Assembly (NCBI GenBank): GCA_024233495.1
Contig: JACKPM010000005.1
Coordinates: 1-64,000, forward strand
Direction: 5' to 3'
Origin: Chlamydiales bacterium
GTDB taxonomy: Bacteria > Chlamydiota > Chlamydiia > Chlamydiales > JAAKFR01
DNA: 64,000 bases
In this document: positions 51,325-59,460 of the stretch, in pieces
How the letters are laid out: each line of letters starts with the position of its first letter
Numbering within the stretch: the first letter of the stretch is position 1
Notes under the pieces: generated by a model
Seen by the model: only the letters and a program-made list of their open reading frames with translations
The model's database searches: none
Told to the model about the DNA's origin: nothing
Translations under genes and position numbers: made by a program

Positions 51325-52453
51325 TGTATCCGTTCAGTGAAAGAGAGGGGGCAAAATAGGCTGTGTTTCCAAAGTCCGAGAGGACGTGAAGTTGAATAGC
51401 CTTTCATTCATCGCGGCGAAGCCACTATGCCTTGAGAAGGTTGTCGAACCCTCCAAAGACTTATCCACATTGTCGAACCCCCCAAGCATTCAGTCAGGAC
51501 AAAATCAGCCGAAAAACTTCCAGAGATTGACTGATCTAACATACTGTAATCGCGCCAAAGATGAAAGGTCCCTCTGTTTAACTCGGTAGCCTGCTCTCCT
51601 GAGTCAACTATAAAGTTAAAACACTCAAAGAGGACAACCATGGAAACTATATCGATTAGATGTACTGAAAGAAACTCCATCTGCATCTCAACAAAAGGGA
51701 AATCATCTACGAAATGAAAAGACCCAAGTTGTTTATAAATTGAAGGCTCGTTGAAGAAAGCGGAAGTGGAAGCAAAACGGCGTAACAGAGCTGAAAAGAG
51801 GGTCGTTGTCTGTGGACGCTATGGGCAGTATGCAACCCCTAACAAGAATGATAAAAGAGCCTGAGGAATAGTCAAGCTCACGGCTATGTAGCCCGATCAA
51901 CCCAACAAGACGTCGATAGGCATGATGTTGACAGCCGTAAATGCTGTAGGCAAAGACGCACCTGAAAACCAACGGGTTACAAGGCCTGACAGTTCAGACA
52001 TCAGGCTCTCAACTTTACTAGTGAGTGAGAGTCTTAAACCTCCCTCACAAGTCAATTAGATCATATTGTGCATATGACCTGGACAAGGAGATTCTATTTA
52101 TCATCAAGATTGCTAGATGAAGAGTCAAACTTTATGACATCAGAGTCGGGATTACAGGTTGAGTGTTACAGAAACCATAGATTCTCGAGATGTGGAATTT
52201 GGGCATGACGCCTAGAGAATTCTCAGGAGAATCTGAGAAGAGAAGGATTTCAAATGACATAGTAGATGCGTTGTTTGTTAGTAGAGGCAAACGGTGATGC
52301 CTGTACAAAATCTTGAGCAAAGCATATTAAAGAAAGAAGAAGGGATGAAAAAGGACGGTAGCCTAGGCAGAAAATTATCATATGTATTGATTACCAAGAA
52401 GAGTTTTTTGAGAGAGCCAGCGCCTAATGCAAATTAGAAAACCAAACACCGAA
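51325..52453 (+). other. 1.1-kb non-coding interior, structured, possible intron or mobile-element remnant
   Basis: No frame longer than about 90 codons is convincing. The + strand is unusually rich in short hairpins: GGCTA-TG-TAGCC at about 51882, ACAGC-CGTAAAT-GCTGT at about 51930, GCCTGA/TCAGGC at about 51986, CTCTCA/TGAGAG right after it, and AGGCA/TGCCT near 52290. The passage GGACGCTATGGGCAG and AACCCCTAACAAGAATG at 51816-51851 reminds me of domain I of group II introns. I found no domain V (AGC..CGTACGGTT type), so an intron call is not supported on its own. The left part holds a copy of repeat D and an end of repeat C (51361-51383). Confidence 0.4.
51471..51535 (+). repeat. repeat D copy 1 (65 bp)
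   Basis: The block from TGTCGAACCC to GATTGACTGAT recurs almost perfectly at 53496-53560. The leading GAGAAGGTTGTCGAACCCTCC also occurs just before (51433-51454), so the left copy appears partly duplicated. Confidence 0.75.
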
Positions 52454-52642
52454 TGCTAAGAGCTAAGACGTGGCATTGTTTGAACTTCGAGTTCGTTTTC
52501 AACATGGTCTAGCTCTACATTCGCAAAGTATAGTGGGACGCCAGCAACAAGCTTGGCCTAGCAGATCCCGGAGAGAACACGGAGTGAGTTTGGTTTAAAA
52601 AAGAAAATGATAGTTGACTTATGCGCGATTAGAGAACAATGC
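52454..52642 (-). repeat. right arm of the long inverted repeat
   Basis: This is the reverse complement of 51135-51324. Beyond its outer edge the sequence CACTGAACGGATACA is found, whose complement also lies just inside the left arm (51325-51339). The two arms are therefore not a simple inverted duplication with the same boundaries. Confidence 0.85.
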
Positions 52643-52687
52643 ACCCCACTGAACGGATACAAAAATTCTAGCCCTAGCAACGAATAA

Positions 52688-53326
52688 CTACTGATCCTTT
52701 CGAACGATATTAGGCTGAAGAAGCACAGTATTTGGGATCATTGATAAGTATCTTCTAGCTAAATCATCGATTTCTTGACTTTTAGTTCTTTTAGGGATAT
52801 TTTCTAACTTTAAATACGAGAGAATCGCTTCATCACGAAGAGTAAGAGTAGCATGCACGTCAAGGCAGTGCTCTTTAGCCTGATTCAACAAAGTGAAACC
52901 TTCTCTACATAAACCGCATTCTTGGAGGACTTTTCGCGAAGGATGTTTGGTTACTATATGACGGGCAACATGATTACCATATTCGCAATCAGTTCGATTT
53001 GATCGATCTAATGTTTTGTTACAATCGCCACAATTCCAGCTTTCTGAATGCGTATCTACAAGATGGTCACAGAAGTCTTTTTTAGATGTAAAAGTAGTGA
53101 TATTGCAAGTTTTGCATGCGTATCTCATTCTCGTACGGCTAGCGCTTCTACGAAAAGTGAGATTCTCTTGTGAAGAAGAACCGCTATTTTTCAATACAGC
53201 TGCTGAAGCTGCTGAGCCTGATGGAGGTTGCACGGGTGGAAAAGGAAGTTGCACCGGTGGAAAAGGAAGTTGCACCGGTGGAAAAGGAGGTTGCACTCCT
53301 GGAATTTCTTTAGAAAACCATACCAT
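52688..53326 (-). CDS. C2H2-type zinc-finger protein with proline-rich N-terminus
   Basis: There are 212 residues. The N-terminus has a seven-residue Pro-rich repeat (PPFPPVQ/L, about four units). Three finger-like units follow. The first is C-x2-C-x13-H-x4-H in YACKTCNITTFTS to HLVDTH. The second, WNCGDCNKT, has a longer spacer and three histidines (HVARHIVTKH). The third is C-x2-C-x12-H-x4-H in QECGLCREGFT to HCLDVH, the exact classical spacing with F and L in the core. Tandem C2H2 fingers are typical of eukaryotic nucleic-acid-binding proteins and rare in bacteria. A host-directed nuclear effector is possible but no secretion signal is visible. There is no strong ribosome-binding site at ATG 53326. 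Confidence 0.7.
   Translation of the reverse strand: MVWFSKEIPGVQPPFPPVQLPFPPVQLPFPPVQPPSGSAASAAVLKNSGSSSQENLTFRRSASRTRMRYACKTCNITTFTSKKDFCDHLVDTHSESWNCGDCNKTLDRSNRTDCEYGNHVARHIVTKHPSRKVLQECGLCREGFTLLNQAKEHCLDVHATLTLRDEAILSYLKLENIPKRTKSQEIDDLARRYLSMIPNTVLLQPNIVRKDQ
53224..53295. repeat. 21-bp tandem repeat inside the zinc-finger gene
   Basis: GGTGGAAAAGGAAGTTGCAC recurs three to four times in a row, encoding the Pro-rich PPFPPVQ units on the minus strand. The period is a multiple of three, so copy-number change keeps the frame. Confidence 0.85.
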
Positions 53327-53495
53327 GCCTTACACTGTAGGGCTCAGAATTGTTTTTTTCAAGAAAGAGTAAAGATAACATCGATAATTCCAACATCATG
53401 GTCTGCGCTCCAGGGCAAGAAAAGCGGTGGTGACTTCCGACGAGATCCGTAGTGTCCCCCGACGGTTTGTGACAACGACTAGGCATCGAGAAGGT

Positions 53496-53560
53496 TGTCG
53501 AACCCTCCAAGCATTCAGTCAGGACAAAATCAGCCGAAAAACTTCCAGAGATTGACTGAT
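53496..53560 (+). repeat. repeat D copy 2
   Basis: This is a near-identical copy of 51471-51535 in the same orientation on the far side of the zinc-finger gene. The island between the two copies could recombine out as a 2-kb unit. Confidence 0.75.
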
Positions 53561-53646
53561 TCAACAATGCACGTACAAGCTACATCGCTAGTTCACTCTG
53601 CCCAACGCATACGAATGCTTTCACAAATCTCAAAATTTAGAAGCAA

Positions 53647-53784
53647 TCTAGATGGTGACGTCAAATTTTCTCTTTTGTCAGCCGGATCTTTTCTGCCAAA
53701 ATGCGCTCACTCAACCTCGGAAGTAGCGCTTTGGCTAGAAAATCTCTCGCTTCACAAAGGAGAAAATTTGACGACACCATCTAG
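53647..53784 (-). repeat. repeat B copy, inverted and internally deleted
   Basis: CTAGATGGTGACGTCAAATT to GACGACACCATCTAG is 138 bp, with arms intact. The interior is in reverse orientation to the 42-kb copy and shortened by about 30 bp. It marks the right edge of the accessory island, 62 bp before the BI-1 gene end. Confidence 0.85.
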
Positions 53785-53846
53785 AAAGTTGAGCTGGGGG
53801 AACTTTGCCTTAAACTACCCCGCATCGTAACCATTAACTGCCAAGA

Positions 53847-54560
53847 CTATCTGCGATTGCCGCTCGAAAAGATCTGGAGAAGGTACCAGAAGATCATGAT
53901 GACATTAATGTACATCTTAAGCGCCATGATCATTGAGAGCTTATAAGAGAGCGCGGAATTCACATCAGCTTGCATGCTAAAGCTCTTGATCGTCTGCGCA
54001 TCATATGCTGTCAAGCCCACGAAGATCGCTAGACCAATCCAGCTGATCACAAGATGCATCAACGTGATGGGCATGAAGAATGAGAGGATAAAGCAAAGAA
54101 GACTCACTGCAATCAACCCGAGAAGGCCCATCGTCAAGATGCGCCCCATGCTAGTCAAATCGTTCTTTGTGAAAATGCCGTAGAGAGTGGCAGCTCCAAA
54201 GACGCCAGAAGCCGTTGCAAAAGCGGCCCAAATCACCTGCCCCCCATACGCATAGGCGAAGGCGGGTAAGAGAGTGCCAAACAAGATTCCTTGCATTCCT
54301 GAGTAGGTAAGGAACAGGCCAATCACTCCTGGAACTGATAGGCGCTGCAAGCGGAAGTTGATCACCATCGCCACACCAAGTGTTGCGAATGACCACACCC
54401 ACCAAAAAGGCATCAGCTTGATGAACAGCCCAGTTGCATAGACCAGAAACGCTACCACAGCAGTGAAGGCAAGTCCGATTGCCATCCAGCCATACACTCT
54501 TGTAGAGAACGTGCCCACTGAACGTGCATCTTGAACATAGTCGCGATCGTAGATACCCAT
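53847..54560 (-). CDS. Bax-inhibitor-1/YccA-family membrane protein
   Basis: This 237-residue protein has seven hydrophobic segments from about residue 22. The N-terminus is short and polar with the family-like RVYGWMAIGLAF. The C-terminal region contains the family helix LTAYDAQTIK with aspartates thought to control Ca2+ leakage. E. coli YccA modulates FtsH. In chlamydiae it corresponds to CT819. It starts at ATG 54560 with an AGGAGG-like site upstream. tyrP is 34 bp upstream on the same strand, so co-transcription is likely. Confidence 0.92.
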   Translation of the reverse strand: MGIYDRDYVQDARSVGTFSTRVYGWMAIGLAFTAVVAFLVYATGLFIKLMPFWWVWSFATLGVAMVINFRLQRLSVPGVIGLFLTYSGMQGILFGTLLPAFAYAYGGQVIWAAFATASGVFGAATLYGIFTKNDLTSMGRILTMGLLGLIAVSLLCFILSFFMPITLMHLVISWIGLAIFVGLTAYDAQTIKSFSMQADVNSALSYKLSMIMALKMYINVIMIFWYLLQIFSSGNRR

Positions 54561-54594
54561 ATTTTCCTCCTATTTTGAACCCCATTATAGAGGA

Positions 54595-55767
54595 TCACCC
54601 TATTTTTGCAAACATGGCGCTAACAACAACTATAATAAAAATTGCCATCAATGTGAGAAGAGGCCAGCCGCCACCGAGCAACTGTTCCCCCTCTTTCTTC
54701 AAAATATATCTACCAGAAAATGCCATTGTGATTGGCAAAAGGCCTAGCAAAATAGCGCAACCAAAGCCGCCACCGTAGCTCAATGCATTCAAAAAAAGAC
54801 ATGGATTTGTCATTGCCACAACAGTGCTTGGAGCAAAAATCAATGTCGCTAAAAACAGCTTCCCGCCAACACTTTTTTTGATATTAAAACCATCCGCCAA
54901 AAAGTCCAGTAGACCAAGCGTTACACCTAAAAAGCTCGTCACAATCGCAAAGAAGGCAAAAAACTCCCCTACCGTGTAGAGCCAAGAAAGGTGCAATGTT
55001 GCCTTCAAAGGGTAGACAGCTGACTGCCCTAACTTCTGCGCTACCTCAAGCCCTGGTAGAGGCACCACACCCAAAATCAAAATCTCCCAGACGATATAGA
55101 GACAAAAAGGCAAGCTGCTCCCCCACAAAATGGCTCGCTTCACACGCTTTGAATCGCGCCCCAAATAGTTCGTCAATGTGGGCACGAGCCCCTGAAAGCC
55201 AAACGACGTGAAAATAACGGGAATCGCGAGCAACATATGCGACCAGTCCATGTGCTGTAAAAGCTCACCGCGCACACGCCCTACTCCCGAGAAGAAAAAA
55301 AGGAAGAAGGAGAGGAAAAGCCCCACCATTAACACCCAATTGAGGCGGTCAACAGCTTTCGGCCCCACCACCACAAAAGGAGCAAAAATCGCCACAAAAA
55401 TGAGCGGCGTGACCCATCTGGGCACACCCACTAAAACATCGGAGACTAAATTGCCTCCGGCAGAGGTATATGCAATTGTTAAAGAGTAAAAGAGGAATAA
55501 ATAGAGACACCAAGCCACGAGCTGCCCGGGCATACCCAGTGTCAGCTTAGCCATTGAAACGATGTTGTTCTCCTCTTTTTGCCAAAGAAAAATTTCAGCA
55601 AAAAGAAATCCCGTCCCTACCATAAAAAGCCAGCAGATCAGGAAGACTAAAACAGAGGGCCAAAAGCCCACAGCAGCTGTTAATACGGGGAGAGCAAGCA
55701 TGCCACCCCCAATCGCCGTCCCTGCTACGAGGAGAGCCCCTCCCCAAAGGTGTCCATGTGTTTTCAT
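54595..55767 (-). CDS. tyrP: aromatic amino-acid permease (TyrP/HAAAP family)
   Basis: This 390-residue, eleven-helix transporter imports tyrosine or tryptophan. The first helix contains AGTAIGGGMLALPV, the family substrate-binding helix. TSFGFQGLVPTLTNYLG is another family block. It corresponds in order to C. trachomatis CT817/CT818, a duplicated gene there. Here only one copy is seen. An obligate intracellular lifestyle with amino-acid import fits. Confidence 0.92.
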   Translation of the reverse strand: MKTHGHLWGGALLVAGTAIGGGMLALPVLTAAVGFWPSVLVFLICWLFMVGTGFLFAEIFLWQKEENNIVSMAKLTLGMPGQLVAWCLYLFLFYSLTIAYTSAGGNLVSDVLVGVPRWVTPLIFVAIFAPFVVVGPKAVDRLNWVLMVGLFLSFFLFFFSGVGRVRGELLQHMDWSHMLLAIPVIFTSFGFQGLVPTLTNYLGRDSKRVKRAILWGSSLPFCLYIVWEILILGVVPLPGLEVAQKLGQSAVYPLKATLHLSWLYTVGEFFAFFAIVTSFLGVTLGLLDFLADGFNIKKSVGGKLFLATLIFAPSTVVAMTNPCLFLNALSYGGGFGCAILLGLLPITMAFSGRYILKKEGEQLLGGGWPLLTLMAIFIIVVVSAMFAKIG

Positions 55768-55837
55768 TCAAAACACTATACATTAATACCCTTTTTTAGC
55801 CCAATCTGCTGTGAGCTACACAGCGCTTTGGGCTCAA

Positions 55838-55999
55838 TATAGTCAAATCGGTTGAAATTTTTACAAATTCGTGCCAGATGGCAAAGCCAAAGTAAGCGCA
55901 AAGTTCCACTTAGACCATTTATGGTCTATGAGAACGAGCGCAATCTTTGGTAAAACCAAATGGTATGATTTTGTAAAATTTTCAACCGATTTGACTATA
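55838..55999 (+). repeat. repeat A copy 5
   Basis: This is a full-length 162-bp copy in the orientation of copy 1, between tyrP and glmS. It has one A lost near the right arm (GGTATGATTTTG) and otherwise few differences. Nothing else is seen in the 317-bp gap between the two genes. Confidence 0.88.
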
Positions 56000-56084
56000 C
56001 GTGCTGGGCTCTAGCTAAGCATGGCGTCGCTTTCTTGTGAAATTTCATGAACTCTCTGAACAAAAAATCATTTTGGCAGGATTC

Positions 56085-57908
56085 TTATTCGACAGTAACT
56101 GACTTAGCAAGGTTGCGCGGTTGGTCGATCTCGGTGCCGCGGCTGGCAGCTGCATGATACGCAAAAAGCTGCGAAGCGATTGTGGAAAGAATGGGTGCAA
56201 GCTCATCAATCGTGGGGGGCACCCAAATAATATCATCTGAGACGTCACGAATGAGCATCGCATCTTTTGGAGCAATGCAAAGAACTTTGCCGTGCCGCGC
56301 TTTCACTTCACGTAGATTCCCTTCAAGCTTCTGCAAGGTGAGCATATCGGCACCAAAGGCAACGGTAGGGCAACTCTCATCAATCAATGCAATGGGGCCG
56401 TGTTTCATCTCTCCAGCAGCGTAGCCATTTGCATTGATATAAGCGATCTCTTTAAGCTTGAGCGCTCCTTCAAGCGCTGTTGGGAACATGTACCTTCTTC
56501 CCAAAAAGAAGAAGTTGTCGTGCTTCCCATACTCATGCGCAAGAGCTGCAATCTCCTTTTCTTGCGCGAGCACCAGCTCTGCTTGCGCAGGAAGCGCTGT
56601 GAGAGCTTCTAAATACTCTTGCCCCTTTTGTACACTGCAACTGCGCATGCGCGCCATTTTGAGCGCAAATAAAAAGAGCACAATCACTTGAGAAGTAAAA
56701 GCTTTAGTCGAAGCGACACCAATTTCAGGACCTGCTCGGAGGAAAAGGCAACTATCCACTTTTCGTGAGAGCGTCGAGCCTTGTACATTGCAAATGCCAA
56801 CGATTTTGGCTCCTTTCTCTTTGAGCTCTTGCATAGCAGCAAGTGTGTCAGCAGTTTCTCCTGATTGACTGATCGCCACCACAAGGGTATTCGGACGCAC
56901 AATTGGATTGCGATAGCGGTATTCAGACGAGATTTCAACATCAGTTGGAATGCGTGCAATCTCTTCAAGCATGTAAGACGCTAGAAGACCAGCGTGGTAA
57001 GAGGTGCCACAGGCAAGGATGACAATGCGTTCTACCTTCTTAAGTTCGCTATCTGGAATAGTGAGCTCGTCAAGAATCGCACTGCCATGCTCCATAGAAT
57101 AGCGAGAAGCGAAGGCGTTGCGGATTGTTTGCTTCTGCTCGTGAATCTCCTTGTGCATGAAGTGAGAGAACTCCCCCTTCTCAGCTAAGTCAGCCTCATG
57201 TGAAAGCTCTTCGATCTTTTTATCGATGGGTTGTGTTGTCGCGTCGTAAACTTGCACAGAGTTTTCAGTAATAGAGGCCACCTCAGCCGCTTGGAGATAG
57301 ATTACTTTGCGCGTATACTTCATGAAAGAGCGCGCATCTGACGAGAGGTAGACGCCATCCTCAGCGATTCCAATCGCAAGGGGGCTCTCTTTTGCTGCTG
57401 CAATCATTTGATCGGGATGGCTTTTGTGAATCACAGCGACAGCAAAAGCGCCTTGTAAATTTGCAAGCGCTGCTTGTACAGCTTCCAGTAGACCACCCTT
57501 GTAGCAAAAGCCGATGAGCTTGGCAATCACTTCGGTATCTGTCTCTGAGGCGAATTTTATCCCCTGATCTTGCAAATAGCGGCGCACTTGGTCGTGATTC
57601 TCAATGATGCCGTTATGCACAACAGCGATATGGCCTTGTCGATCAAAGTGCGGGTGCGCATTCTCTTGTGACGGCTTGCCGTGCGTTGCCCACCTAGTGT
57701 GTGCAATGGCAATATGACAGTCAGGATGTGGTGTGAGTACTTTTTCTAACTCATTCACTTTGCCCACACGCTTTTCTGTGTAGAGCTTTCCTTTTAAAAT
57801 GCCTGCAATTCCAGCAGAGTCGTATCCACGGTACTCTAGCCAATGAATCCCCTCCATCACAATGGGGATTGCCTCTCGCTTTCCTACATAACCGGAGATG
57901 CCACACAT
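56085..57908 (-). CDS. glmS: glutamine-fructose-6-phosphate aminotransferase
   Basis: The enzyme makes glucosamine-6-phosphate for peptidoglycan and lipid A. There are 607 residues from ATG 57908 (GGAG upstream), exposing the nucleophile Cys2 in MCGISGYVG. The glutaminase domain shows HTRWATHG. Two SIS domains (ACGTSYHAGLLA, SQSGETADT and STKAFTSQ) follow, and the end is QPRNLAKSVTVE. An upstream TTG-type extension of 15 residues is rejected because it would mask the catalytic cysteine. It overlaps glmM by 25 bp, as a glmM-glmS operon. Confidence 0.97.
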   Translation of the reverse strand: MCGISGYVGKREAIPIVMEGIHWLEYRGYDSAGIAGILKGKLYTEKRVGKVNELEKVLTPHPDCHIAIAHTRWATHGKPSQENAHPHFDRQGHIAVVHNGIIENHDQVRRYLQDQGIKFASETDTEVIAKLIGFCYKGGLLEAVQAALANLQGAFAVAVIHKSHPDQMIAAAKESPLAIGIAEDGVYLSSDARSFMKYTRKVIYLQAAEVASITENSVQVYDATTQPIDKKIEELSHEADLAEKGEFSHFMHKEIHEQKQTIRNAFASRYSMEHGSAILDELTIPDSELKKVERIVILACGTSYHAGLLASYMLEEIARIPTDVEISSEYRYRNPIVRPNTLVVAISQSGETADTLAAMQELKEKGAKIVGICNVQGSTLSRKVDSCLFLRAGPEIGVASTKAFTSQVIVLFLFALKMARMRSCSVQKGQEYLEALTALPAQAELVLAQEKEIAALAHEYGKHDNFFFLGRRYMFPTALEGALKLKEIAYINANGYAAGEMKHGPIALIDESCPTVAFGADMLTLQKLEGNLREVKARHGKVLCIAPKDAMLIRDVSDDIIWVPPTIDELAPILSTIASQLFAYHAAASRGTEIDQPRNLAKSVTVE

Positions 57909-59245
57909 GATCCAATCTCCTTTTCTATCACACTCGCAATCTCTTCTGCGCACGTTTTTACAAAATCTGTCTCTCGCCCCTCAACAAGAACACGGCAAAG
58001 CTGCTCGGTTCCAGAGTAGCGAACAACAACGCGCCCTTCAGAGCCTAGTTGCTGCTCCACCTTTTTAATCACTGCTTGCACAGAAACAAGCTCTTTAAGA
58101 GGGGGTTTTTTCTCTACACGCACATTGAGCAAAAGCTGTGGGTATTGTTTGATCGCCTCGGCAAGCTCACTCAGCCGTTTCTTCTCTTCGATCATTACTT
58201 GCATCACCTGAAGCGCAGAAACAATGCCATCCCCAGTCGTGTTGTGATCGAGAAAAATCATATGCCCACTCTGCTCTCCTCCAAGCGCTGCATCAAACTC
58301 CTGCATCTTTTGCAACACGTAACGATCTCCCACCTTAGAAGTAATTACCTCAATCCCTAAAGATTCAAGATGTTTTACCACGCCTAAGTTGGTCATCACG
58401 GTTACAACAACACGGTTATTGCGCAAAAGCCCTCTCTCTTTCATCGCCTTCGCACAAATACTCAACACAATGTCGCCATCTAAAAGCTTTCCATTCTCAT
58501 CTGCCATTACAATACGGTCCGCATCGCCATCTAGAGCAATGCCTACCTGAGACTCAGTTTCTACTACGCCCATCTGCATCTTCTTAGGATGCAGTGAACC
58601 CACATTGTCATTAATGTTAATTCCGTTCGGCTTGTCCCCAATCACAGTGACCTGAGCGTTGAGCTCCCAAAACGTCGCAGGAGCCACACGATGCGCTGCA
58701 CCATTTGCACAGTCAAGGAAGATCTTCATCCCCTCAAGCGTCCCACCTTTGAGAAAAGTTGCCTTCGCAAACTCTATATACCGCCCATCAGCGTCATCAA
58801 TACGCTTGTTACGCCCAAGCTCTGTATCTTTTGGTGGTGGAAACTTTTGCTCAGCAACCATCTGCTCAATTTGTCGCTCCACCTCATCTGGCAGCTTAAA
58901 GCCATCTGGACCAAAGATCTTAATTCCATTGTCGAAGAAAGGGTTGTGCGACGCAGAAATCATGATACCTGCATCAGCACGGTAAGCTCGCGTCAAATAC
59001 GCAATCGCAGGAGTAGGAACAGGACCCGTCATCAACGTGTCCACTCCCATCGAGTTGAGTCCCGCTACAAGGGCACTCTCAAACATGTAACCCGAAAGGC
59101 GCGTATCTTTCCCAATGATCACCCGTTTGCGCGCCCCGCGTAAAACAGACGCAACGGCTTTGCCTAGAAAGAGAGCAACTTCAACTGTTGTGGGAAAGCG
59201 GTTTGCATGTCCCCGCACACCATCTGTACCGAAAAGTTTTTCCAT
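57884..59245 (-). CDS. glmM: phosphoglucosamine mutase
   Basis: The enzyme converts glucosamine-6-phosphate to the 1-phosphate. There are 453 residues from ATG 59245, starting MEKLFGTDGVRG. The phosphoserine loop ISASHNPFFDNGIKIFG is near residues 97-113, the metal loop ALDGDADR near 240, and the C-terminal RYSGTEQ binds phosphate. A GTG three codons earlier is possible. With glmS it forms the UDP-GlcNAc entry operon. The equivalent in Chlamydia is CT815. Confidence 0.95.
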   Translation of the reverse strand: MEKLFGTDGVRGHANRFPTTVEVALFLGKAVASVLRGARKRVIIGKDTRLSGYMFESALVAGLNSMGVDTLMTGPVPTPAIAYLTRAYRADAGIMISASHNPFFDNGIKIFGPDGFKLPDEVERQIEQMVAEQKFPPPKDTELGRNKRIDDADGRYIEFAKATFLKGGTLEGMKIFLDCANGAAHRVAPATFWELNAQVTVIGDKPNGININDNVGSLHPKKMQMGVVETESQVGIALDGDADRIVMADENGKLLDGDIVLSICAKAMKERGLLRNNRVVVTVMTNLGVVKHLESLGIEVITSKVGDRYVLQKMQEFDAALGGEQSGHMIFLDHNTTGDGIVSALQVMQVMIEEKKRLSELAEAIKQYPQLLLNVRVEKKPPLKELVSVQAVIKKVEQQLGSEGRVVVRYSGTEQLCRVLVEGRETDFVKTCAEEIASVIEKEIGSCVASPVM

Positions 59246-59253
59246 GGCACGCA

Positions 59254-59460
59254 CTATAGCATAGCGAGTTCTAACTTCAAAGCTTGTATCGCAGCAGCCA
59301 CCCCATTAACTTCTCCGCTCTTCTCTAAATTGTTGAAATCGATCAAATGCACTTCTAGGAAATGTAAAATTGTGATAGGAGATTCTCTTTCAGTAAGTGA
59401 GACTGCAAGCTCATAGGTTTGAACTGCATGCCAAATAATCGAATCACGATCCACAAACAT
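59254..59460 (-). CDS. small hypothetical protein upstream of glmM (68 aa)
   Basis: This 68-codon minus-strand frame with a protein-like composition (DRDSIIWHAVQTYELAVSL, LHFLEVHLIDFNNLEK and AAIQALKLELAML) ends 8 bp before the glmM start. ATG 59460 has only a distant GGAG. It overlaps the start of the divergent sterol-reductase-like gene, so one of the two N-termini may be wrong. Small hypotheticals next to glmM are known in Chlamydia, which gives mild support. Confidence 0.45.
   Translation of the reverse strand: MFVDRDSIIWHAVQTYELAVSLTERESPITILHFLEVHLIDFNNLEKSGEVNGVAAAIQALKLELAML

Noticed and set aside
51325..52453. Confident group II intron call
   Set aside because: No domain V hairpin, no GTGYG-type 5' end and no reverse-transcriptase frame were found. 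Only a domain I-like phrase is present, so it is listed as a hypothesis.
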